DNA from: Poa pratensis
Lineage: Eukaryota; Streptophyta; Magnoliopsida; Poales; Poaceae
DNA: 64,000 nucleotides
NCBI GenBank assembly: GCA_947311845.1
Contig: CAMZMU010000080.1
Location: 16,372,313 to 16,436,312 of the forward strand
Direction: 5' to 3'
Position numbers and translations under genes: made by a program. This document shows, piece after piece, positions 57,083 to 64,000 of this stretch. How positions within the stretch are numbered: position 1 is the first letter of the stretch; each line of letters begins with the position of its first letter. The notes under the pieces were generated by a model. It was given only the letters and a program-made list of their open reading frames with translations, ran no database searches and was not told where the DNA came from.

Positions 57083-58293
57083 CGCAAGGTGCAGCACCCG
57101 GTCTACTTCGTCAGCGCAGTGCTGCGCGACGCCCGGGAGCGGTACCCCATGATGCAGAAGCTGCTGCTGGCAATCCTCATTGCCTCCCGCAAGATGAGGC
57201 CGTACTTCCAAAGCCATCCCATCACGGTGGTGTCCAAGTACAACCTAAGAAGCCCCCTGGAGAACCCACTTGCCACTGGTCGCATATCATGGTGGGCCAT
57301 GGAGCTTCAAGGTTTCGGTCTCAAGTTCGAGCACACGGACAACATCAAGAGTCAGGCGCTGGCGGATTTCACGGCCGAGTGGACCGAGACGGCGTTCGAC
57401 GACCCGGAAGAGGAAACCTGCCTCCCCGGGAAGGAAGATCCTAGCGCCTGGATCATGCACTTCGACGGCTCCTACACCAAGGGGAAAGGAGGTGCTGGGG
57501 TTGTCCTAACCTCACCAACCGGGGACCGGCTGAAGTACGTCGTCCAGATGCACTACCAAGGGAACATCTCCAACAACACGGCGGAGTACGAGGGCCTGCT
57601 CGCAGGACTTCGTGCTGCCATCGGCCTCGGCATCAACAAGATCGTCGTCAAGGGTGACTCTCAGCTAGTCATCAAACAAGTGAACAAGGAGTACGCGTGC
57701 CCTCAGATGGCACCATACGTTGAAGAGGTCTGGAAGCTGCAGCGGCGCTTCGACAACTTCCGGGCTGTGTACGTCCCACGGGGAGAAAACACGGCCGCGG
57801 ATGAGCTATCGCAGGTGGCGTCCAAGCAAGAACCAGTGCCTCCCGGGATCTACATCGAGGTCCTCAGGCGACCTTCGATCCCGCCCGAGAGGCTCGCGAC
57901 AAGATCTGCGCCGGGGGCTGGCGACCCTTCTACCTCGACAACACGGGTAGCCAGCCCAGAAGCTCAAGACCCGGCAGCCCCTCCAGCGGAGGAAGCTATG
58001 CTTTCTTTCCGTCGGATGGTGCTACCGGTGGAAGGAACCCACCCACCCTGGGCCCGGGACATCGTCAAGTACATCATGGAGCACGCCCTCCCGGAGGACG
58101 ATCACGACGCCGAGCGGGTGGCTCGTCAAGCCAAGCTCTACGTCATGATCGACGGCGAGCTCTACCGGCGACGGGACAACGGAGTCAAGCTCCGCTGCAT
58201 CCCTCAAGAACAAGGCCAAGTACTGCTACGGGACATCCACGAAGGCACATGTTCAAGTCATGTGGCATCAAGATCACTGGCGGGTAAAGTTTT
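57083..58293 (+). CDS. RNase H domains and integrase N-terminal start
   Basis: The remainder of the gypsy RNase H (HPVYFVSAVLRDARERYP, WAMELQGFGLKFEHTDN) is followed by a second, archaeal-type RNase H: MHFDGSYTKGKGGAGVVL (Asp at 57464), NNTAEYEGLLAGLRAA, KGDSQLVIKQV and a late Asp region GENTAADELSQVAS. This extra RNase H is characteristic of the Tat lineage. A linker and the first half of the integrase zinc finger (DIHEGTCSSHVASRS) follow. The frame is lost at about 58289-58293 (AAAGTTTTCG). Confidence 0.88.
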
Positions 58294-59283
58294 CGTCACG
58301 GGTTCTACTGGCCAACAGTCCTCAGTGATGCGGAGCAGCTAGTCAAGACCTGTGAAGCCTGCCAATACTATGCGAAGAACATACATCAGCCGGCGCAAGC
58401 TCTGCAGCCAATTCCAATCTCCTGGCCGTTCGCGGTCTGGGGGCTGGACATCGTGGGAAAGATACCGAAGTCTGTCGGGGGCCATGAATACCTTTTCGTG
58501 GCCATCGACAAGTTCACAAAGTGGGTGGAAGTGATGCCAGTACCAAGACAGACAGCTCAAGCAGCCATCAAGTTCATTGAAGGGATCGTGTACCGCTTCG
58601 GAGTACCCAACAGAATCATAACGGACAATGGCTCTCAGTTCACAAGCCGATCCTTCCTCAACTTCTGTGAAGAGCTGGGAATCAAGGTGTGTTTTGCCTC
58701 GGTGTCCTACCCAAGGTGCAATGGGCAAGTGGAGCGAGCCAATGCGGAGGTCCTAAAGGGTTTGAAGACCAAGGCCTTTGACAAGTTAGAAGACAAGGGC
58801 AAGAACTGGATTGAGCATCTACCAAGTGTCTTGTGGTCCCTCAGAACCACACCAAGCAGAGCCACTCAAGAAACACCATTCTTCCTTGTCTATGGAGCAG
58901 AAGCCGTCTTGCCAACAGAGCTCAGGCATGGATCCCCCCGGGTACTTGCCTATGATGAAGACGCACAAGCTGAGAGGAGGATTGATGACATCAACTTCCT
59001 GGAAGAGGTGCGGTGCCGAGCTTCCTTACGATCTGCTCGATACCAGCAAGGGCTCCGCCGCTATCATGATCGCCATATCCGTTCACGGGTACTGGAACCC
59101 GGAGACCTGGTTCTCCGCAAGAAGCAGAAGCTTGATAACATGAACAAGCTGTCCTCCAAGTGGGAAGGACCTTATCGGGTGACGCATACCCTGAGACCCG
59201 GAGCTGTTTATCTGGAGGACGAGAAAGGCAGGCCGGAGGGCAACGCCTGGAACATCGAGAATCTCCGGAAATTCTACCCCTGA
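58294..59283 (+). CDS. Integrase
   Basis: Resumes in the next frame at 58294 with HGFYWPTVLSDAEQLV and the CEAC half of the zinc finger. The DDE core is complete: Asp 58507 (VAIDKFTKW), Asp 58624 (ITDNGSQF), Glu 58732 (NGQVERAN). The C-terminal domain has KWEGPYRVTHTLRPGAVYL and ends WNIENLRKFYP, stop at 59281-59283. It inserts the cDNA, producing 5-bp duplications. It is collinear with the integrase at 373-1824. Confidence 0.92.
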   Translation, partial: RHGFYWPTVLSDAEQLVKTCEACQYYAKNIHQPAQALQPIPISWPFAVWGLDIVGKIPKSVGGHEYLFVAIDKFTKWVEVMPVPRQTAQAAIKFIEGIVYRFGVPNRIITDNGSQFTSRSFLNFCEELGIKVCFASVSYPRCNGQVERANAEVLKGLKTKAFDKLEDKGKNWIEHLPSVLWSLRTTPSRATQETPFFLVYGAEAVLPTELRHGSPRVLAYDEDAQAERRIDDINFLEEVRCRASLRSARYQQGLRRYHDRHIRSRVLEPGDLVLRKKQKLDNMNKLSSKWEGPYRVTHTLRPGAVYLEDEKGRPEGNAWNIENLRKFYP

Positions 59284-60309
59284 ATACGAACATGAATCGC
59301 AGATAGTTCGAGTCAACTAAGCACGCCCAAGGGGCTAGTGTTCTGTATAAGGGTGTAAGAATCGTCGCCAAGGAATAAAAGATAAGTTTTTCAATTCCGT
59401 GAGCCTCTCTTGTTGTCGTGAAGTGTGTTATCCGTAACAACCCCCAAGCAGGGGGCTGACATGGTGCCGGTGGCTGACAGGTCGAGCGCGAGCAGCCTAT
59501 CAGTAGGCGCTGCCACCTGATCGTGCCGTACTGCCGCGGTAAGAAGTGGAACGGGCAGTGCTGTGTTTTAAAGAACCTAAACACAGAAATGCACATTCAA
59601 CTTTGCTTGCGGGTTGCTCCGGATGAAACACTTTCACGACATGTAAGGGAGGGTCCATTCTTTTCCTACTGAAAGTGTGTTGTGTGTAGCGCCTCTCCCG
59701 GGACAGGAATGGATGCTGAAGAGCGGCTCAGGAGCTGGATACCCGGGAAGGACAGAGTAGATCAAGGCACGGCAAAAACCAGCTAAGTCTTTGCATGTGC
59801 ATCTGGCATTCTAGGCATAATATCTCGCTCGGAGTCAATATACCACCAACCTGCGCATGCTTGACAGTTGATGAGAACCTTTGCGGGGGTAATGCGTCCT
59901 CCCCGGCGAACGGTCAGATTTCCCTTCTGGCCTAGTACCCGTGGCTGTGGAGTGGACTCCCGGAAGGCATAGTGCTCTTAGGGGTGCTGCTACGGTGCGG
60001 GCGGTCAGAGCACTTGTCACCTAAGAGATCTCCTCAGAAAACTTGACGGCGCGTTAGTGCAAAGGGAGGTTTGGGAAATGACCCCGGGAGTTGAGCCCTA
60101 GGATTGCATTCATCTGAACTTACATTCTGAGTTTACAATTCTGGATTACATTCAGTCGAAGCTTTTCCTGGATACATATCTAGCCTATGCTACTAAGGCC
60201 AGCTCAGGGCTCCTGGCTGTGCAGCTCTGTCTTTCTGTTTTATTGCCTGCCGGGTAACTCCGGACTCCCGGGGACGCCTGGGATGAAGGAGGGCATTCGC
60301 GCAGGATCT
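59284..60309 (+). other. 3' noncoding region downstream of integrase
   Basis: No supported plus-strand gene; it contains stretches with CCCGGGA- and CGGGGGCT-like motifs. The antisense genes end at its right border. Confidence 0.6.
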
Positions 60310-60788
60310 TCAGGGGTCCCATGGGCCGGGGAACTTCCGGGCAAACCCCGGCACATGCTGGCTGCAGAGGAGGTGCACATGGTCCACGAACTTATCCATG
60401 ATGTCTTCCTCATCCTGTACGAAGGGAAGAAATCGAGTCAAGGCGCAGGATCTTCCCAAGGGTCGTATTGCCAGAACCAAGGCGGCCTTACCTTGAAGAC
60501 ATCGTCAAGATCGCAGAGGAGGCGGATCAATCTCTGATTGCCTGCGGCCTCCTTCCACAGCTCCATCTTGATGGTGTCCTTCCGGGTCGCCAGCGCTACC
60601 GATGCCTCCATGGCGGCAGAACCGGCGATGTTCCCCACTGCGGGAAAACCAAGGAGACTCGAGGGCGAGGAACCCTCGTCCTTTCTAGTGGCTCGGGCTC
60701 CAGCTTCGCTGGGTGCCTCCGCCGCTCCTCGAAAGACGGACTCCGCCGTCGACACATCGGACAAGGCCCTCTCTGCTTCGCCGGACAT
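60310..60788 (-). CDS. Antisense two-exon gene, 133-residue protein
   Basis: Exon 1 60492-60788 (ATG at 60788, MSGEAERALSDVSTAESVFR), intron 60415-60491 (77 bp, GTAAGG donor, TTCGTACAG acceptor, phase 0), exon 2 60310-60414 ending KFPGPWDP then TGA. The frame is intact through the splice, with no stop. The product is Ala/Glu/Ser-rich with a predicted helical middle (TIKMELWKEAAGNQRLIRLL) and DEEDIMDKFVDHVHLLCSQH in exon 2. No family recognised. TATAAAA lies at 60875-60881. It runs opposite to gag-pol inside a very young element. The open frame upstream of 60788 (to 61010) is leader. Confidence 0.7.
60415..60491 (-). other. Intron of the antisense 133-residue gene
   Basis: 77 bp, GTAAGG...ACAG, T-rich before the acceptor (CTTCCCTTCGTACAG). 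Both sides stay in phase. Confidence 0.7.
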
Positions 60789-60874
60789 TGTTCTGCGGGA
60801 CGAGGGGAGGCAAAGGAAGAAGAGGAGCGGAGCAAGGCGAGAAGATGTGGCGAAGGGGTGGAGTCTGGATGGTC

Positions 60875-60881
60875 TTTTATA
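60875..60881 (-). promoter_or_regulatory. TATA box of the antisense 133-residue gene
   Basis: Minus-strand CCTATAAAAGACC, 87 bp upstream of the ATG at 60788. Confidence 0.65.
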
Positions 60882-61176
60882 GGCCTCCCTGCTCCACCTA
60901 CCCCTTGACGCTACGGCTGCTGCAGTAATGGGAGCGCGTTTTGCAAAAAACTCGTTCTCATTCACACGGACGCGACACGAAGACAAGGAGGAAAACAAGA
61001 TCTTCTTCATTTACAAGGACTACAAGGGGACGATCTTTTTTACAACAAAAAGGTTGGCTCCCGCCGAACAAGGAGCACCGCCGTACAATGGAAGACGCTA
61101 CTTCCAGAAATACGTCAAGGCCGCCAAGGAGGAGGTCAACGAGATCTCCATGGCGCCCGTCCGAAGCTCCTCGCCT

Positions 61177-61764
61177 TCAGGAAGACGAGCTCCCCTCGAC
61201 CTTGATGTCAGATGAGTTTTCCTCATCTTCATCCTCGTCGTAGGAGCTCGAGCTGCCGCTGCTGCTCTCCATGCAGCACTCCACGCGTCCGCCATCGACA
61301 CCGAAGATCTTCACGGAGAGCGTAGCATCTCCGTCGTACCGGAACACCAAGCACTGCCCCCTGGACAGGCGGCGGGCACGGGAGAACGACTTCCACCCCG
61401 GACCCAGAAGCATGGCGCCTTCAGTGGTGCGCTCCGCCATGGCCCAGGAGGGGCCATTGGGGCAGCCTTCCACCTGCAGCCAGAAGCCGGAGGGTCCGAT
61501 GTCCTCCGTCGCCATCGCGAAGGAATCCGGCAGGAGAAGCCGGCTGCGAGGCCTGCGGTTCAGATCCACGGCGAACTCGAACGGCGCGAAGCTGGTATGA
61601 ACCATGCTCCTAGGAAGAGGGGCAGCGGTGCCGCGGCCTCCACGGCCGCCGCGACCGCGAATCCCACGACCTCGCGGAACAGCTCGACCACGAGTGGAGG
61701 GGCCACTCTCCGCAGCAGCTGAAGAAGTACGAGGGCGCCCAACTCCTCTCTTCGCTCTCGCCAT
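61177..61764 (-). CDS. Antisense B3-domain (REM-like) protein, 195 residues
   Basis: An intact frame from ATG at 61764 (MARAKRGVGRPRTSSAAAES). Order: AT-hook-like GRPR at residues 9-12; Arg/Gly-rich RGRGGRGGRG at about 35-45; B3-type DNA-binding domain at about 57-150, with RSRLLLPDSFA, PSGFWLQVEG, and the diagnostic GWKSFSRARRL...GQCLVFRYDG; and a Ser/Asp/Glu tail. B3 domains bind DNA in plant transcription factors; here the regulated target is unknown. No intron is needed. A TATA box lies 79 bp upstream. The gene sits inside the 3' region of a retrotransposon, opposite to gag-pol, and is the same orientation as the 133-residue gene downstream. Likely a captured host domain; it could alternatively be a regulator of the element's own LTR. 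Confidence 0.75.
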   Translation of the reverse strand: MARAKRGVGRPRTSSAAAESGPSTRGRAVPRGRGIRGRGGRGGRGTAAPLPRSMVHTSFAPFEFAVDLNRRPRSRLLLPDSFAMATEDIGPSGFWLQVEGCPNGPSWAMAERTTEGAMLLGPGWKSFSRARRLSRGQCLVFRYDGDATLSVKIFGVDGGRVECCMESSSGSSSSYDEDEDEENSSDIKVEGSSSS

Positions 61765-61842
61765 TGGCGCTGGCAGCTTGTGGGGAGGCCTGGAGTTGGA
61801 CCAAGGAAGAAGATGACCGAAAAGGCCAGGGGTGCGCCTCGC

Positions 61843-61849
61843 TTTTATA
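61843..61849 (-). promoter_or_regulatory. TATA box of the antisense B3 gene
   Basis: Minus-strand GGCTATAAAAGCG, 79 bp upstream of the ATG at 61764. The spacing matches that of the neighbouring antisense gene. Confidence 0.7.
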
Positions 61850-62059
61850 GCCGCGGCGTGCCTCTGCCAAGCGTCTCCTCGGTTCTTCCGTTAGTGGGAA
61901 TCGAGGGGGCCCTCGCAGTTATTCCCCCGAGCGGAGTAACTCCAAGACCTTCAAGGCCATCAGTGAAGCGAAGCTGAGAAGACCAGGTGCCCGGGACCCA
62001 CTTTGACCTATCTTTAGGCCATGGCCCCGGCAGCTGGAGCAAGAGCCACCGGGACCATG

Positions 62060-62071
62060 CCCGGGGGCTAC
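62060..62071 (+). other. Polypurine tract
   Basis: CCCGGGGGCTAC directly before the 3' LTR, matching the CTCGGGGGCT motif repeated at 2036-2335. Confidence 0.8.
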
Positions 62072-63004
62072 TGTCGCAACAGTGGAACATGGGGTTCCCC
62101 TAGTACTGCCAAAGTGGGTCCACCCCATGTGGGCCCAAGATGAAGATGGACAAGACCAAGACTCAAGTCAAGCTGGCGGGTTCACCGTCAAGACACGCAT
62201 GGCCAACGACGACTAAGGGCTCCGGTCCTGGGGACCTTCCGGGTCCCCGAATCAAGCAAGAAGGCCAGGAAGGACCCGAGAGCCCGAGTTCCCGGCAGGA
62301 GGCCAGGCTCCCTCCCGGGTACTTCCTACGTTCCTGTGGATAAGCACTCCACCTCACCACGGAAGACTTGGGAAGCAAGGCGAAGGCAGCGCGGGCGGGA
62401 AGCACGTCCCGTGGTGGTGTCAGCTCCTGTCCACCCCAAGGCGGACGCTCCCACCTAACCCAGAGGAGACGCTAGGCTGAGGAGAGGCCACGTCTCCCCC
62501 TAAACTAGATGAGGAGGGTCCTTCACCCCGAAGGTCCCTCATGCCCCTCACGTGACCCTGTGGCAACCCCTTAGCCTATAAAAGGAGGACCAAGGCACGG
62601 AGGAGGGAGGACAAGATAGAGCAAGGACGAACACAAGCTAGAACCAGAGCAAGACTAGACTAGGGCTGCGGAGGTAGAGAGGAAGGTGATCTCCTCCGGG
62701 TCAGGATCTGTCCTTCTTCTACCTCGGGCCAAAACCCTTCCGGGTACCCTGTCCGGGAGGTTCCATTGTAAGCCACACTATGAAGAACTCATCAATCCAG
62801 ACATGCAGGAGTAGGGCTTTTAGCCTCCGGGCGGCCTGAACCTGGGTAGCTCCTTGTGTCCCTTTGGTTGCATGCTTTGATCGTGGAGAGGAGAGCTTGA
62901 TCTAGACTCCGCCCAAGAAGACGATTCTCAGCCTCCTTCGCGCCCCGTGCCGAACCTAAAAGGGGTATCCTATACTCCCGGTGTCCGTGCAACGAGACAC
63001 GACA
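62072..63004 (+). repeat. 3' LTR
   Basis: 933 bp with the same ends as 52128-53057. Differs from it by 2 substitutions and 6 indels. Confidence 0.97.
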
Positions 63005-63009
63005 GTGAT

Positions 63010-64000
63010 GCACACATGTTTTTTTAGGGATGATTTGGAAAGATTTTTTTGATTTGCTATACCTCCTATTGCTCAACTCGGATTTGGCAATCCAATATAG
63101 GTTTTCTGGAGATGCTCTTAATTATTAGATGTGCATTCCATGTGCATATGATCATATAATAGAGGGAAATATTGTTTACACCAATTAATGAAGTCTCACT
63201 CAGATCACCCCTACAAGATCTTATGCCAAATCAACGTGGCAGATTGCATTTGGCATAATGTGGAGTAGCCAAATTGTAACCACAAAGCCCAATTATCTCA
63301 TTAGTACGTAAGAAGCTATAAGAAGTCGCTCTAATGGAATGCGCAAGAGAATTGTGTCGACATATATATGGGGTACGTGATCTCTATGCAACAAATCCTC
63401 CTCTACTATTGCACTACCTAGTAGCAGAGTAAACCTCTTGCAAATGGCAGTAGAGACGAAAATCACGTCCTGAAAGCCCGACGCCGTGTCGTGCTCATGT
63501 TTCACTTTTGCCCACAATCCCCGGTCCAGAAGCTGAGAAAATAGTGTTTTTATATTTTACAAAAAATGTACTAATTTAGTCAGAAATTAGAAGAAGTTGA
63601 CCTAGCTACTGGAATGTGCAAGAACTATGTCGACATGGAGTGATTTATGCAACTTGCAAATGCATCATCCTACAGCAGCAATAGTAAAACCTGGGCATGG
63701 GCAGCCCTGGTCGAAAAGCCCCTCCCTGAAAGCCCAACGCCATGGCGTGCTTAGGTTTCACTTTGCGCACAAAGCTCAGTTGTGAATCCCGAAAATGATT
63801 TTTGACGTTTTACAGAAATATATGTACTGCTACCTAACTCCGTATCCAATTTTTTTTAGCATTTTAGTCATATGGATGTATCTCGACGCATACTAATATA
63901 ATGAGCTAGCTAGCTTTAGTGGTAGATTCGTCCATTTGAGTCCCTACATATTGTCGGTATTGAAATATTTAAAACATCTTATATTTTGAATTTTTGATAC
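63010..64000. repeat. Diverged direct duplication of ~240 bp
   Basis: 63326-63570 and about 63598-63828 share ordered blocks: GGAATG(C/T)GCAAGA, (T)GTCGACAT, ATGCAAC, CTGAAAGCCC(G/A)ACGCC, a TTTCACTTT run and a TTTTACA(G/A)AAA...ATGTAC end. No gene is supported here. Confidence 0.65.

Larger units (their letters stand above)
52128..63004 (+). mobile_element. Tat-type gypsy element with antisense B3 cargo, TSD GTGAT
   Basis: LTRs 52128-53057 and 62072-63004, target duplication GTGAT (52123-52127 and 63005-63009), tRNA-Arg primer site and polypurine tract. On the plus strand: gag, zinc knuckle, protease, RT, RNase H, a second RNase H and integrase. The second RNase H domain and antisense genes mark the Tat lineage. 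Between integrase and 3' LTR, two minus-strand genes with their own TATA boxes lie at 60310-60788 and 61177-61764. LTRs differ by 2 substitutions and 6 homopolymer indels, so the insertion is very recent (below about 0.1 million years at 1.3e-8). Confidence 0.95.

Overview
The window is a piece of a large, repeat-dominated plant nuclear genome, almost certainly a pooid grass and most likely Triticeae. The evidence is three relatives of one Athila-like family whose LTRs start TGATACGTCTC and whose primer site matches tRNA-Asp, several Tat-lineage gypsy elements with antisense genes, CACTA transposons, Stowaway MITEs and a small Helitron. Nothing bacterial, organellar or viral was seen.

Layout. 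1-370 is a hairpin-rich repeat. 371-3795 is the 3' half of a Tat-type gypsy element (RNase H tail, integrase, then antisense gene remnants). It is interrupted at 3796 by an Athila-like element (3796-9420, 3' LTR truncated). 9421-13284 is old repeat sequence with a 205-bp direct duplication and three ~152-bp tandem units. 13285-18450 holds a LINE tail cut by a CACTA end, then a second CACTA end with a spliced transposase-type gene. 18450-23123 is mostly unassigned and contains one clear Stowaway MITE. 23129-31390 is a complete-length Athila-like element with target duplication GGCCC. 31857-32418 is a probable Helitron. 32585-33673 is the best candidate host gene (proline-rich repeats), and a second small gene may lie at 34389-34736. 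35300-39171 is a minus-strand gypsy remnant (zinc-knuckle tail plus a long 3' LTR). 39172-41194 is a 5'-truncated Athila-like element. 41874-50846 is a complete Tat-type element (514-bp LTRs, duplication GTCGA) that has gag and protease but no pol. 52128-63004 is a complete Tat-type element (930/933-bp LTRs, duplication GTGAT) with gag, protease, RT, RNase H and integrase.

The most interesting biology is in the three Tat-type elements. Each carries genes running opposite to gag-pol, placed just inside the 3' LTR. Where the upstream region survives they have their own TATA box, and several have GT-AG introns. In the first two elements the product is a coiled-coil protein; the second also has an N-terminal domain resembling the 'putative gypsy type transposon' family. 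In the third element the cargo is different: an intact 195-codon B3-type DNA-binding protein, and a second intact two-exon 133-residue protein. The gag-pol of that same element is split by several apparent frameshifts. Its two LTRs differ by only 2 substitutions but by 6 indels, all in G/C homopolymers, so some of those frameshifts may be sequence errors.

Limits. Family names and domain calls come from pattern recognition without a database search. Element ends backed by target duplications are firm; the others are approximate.
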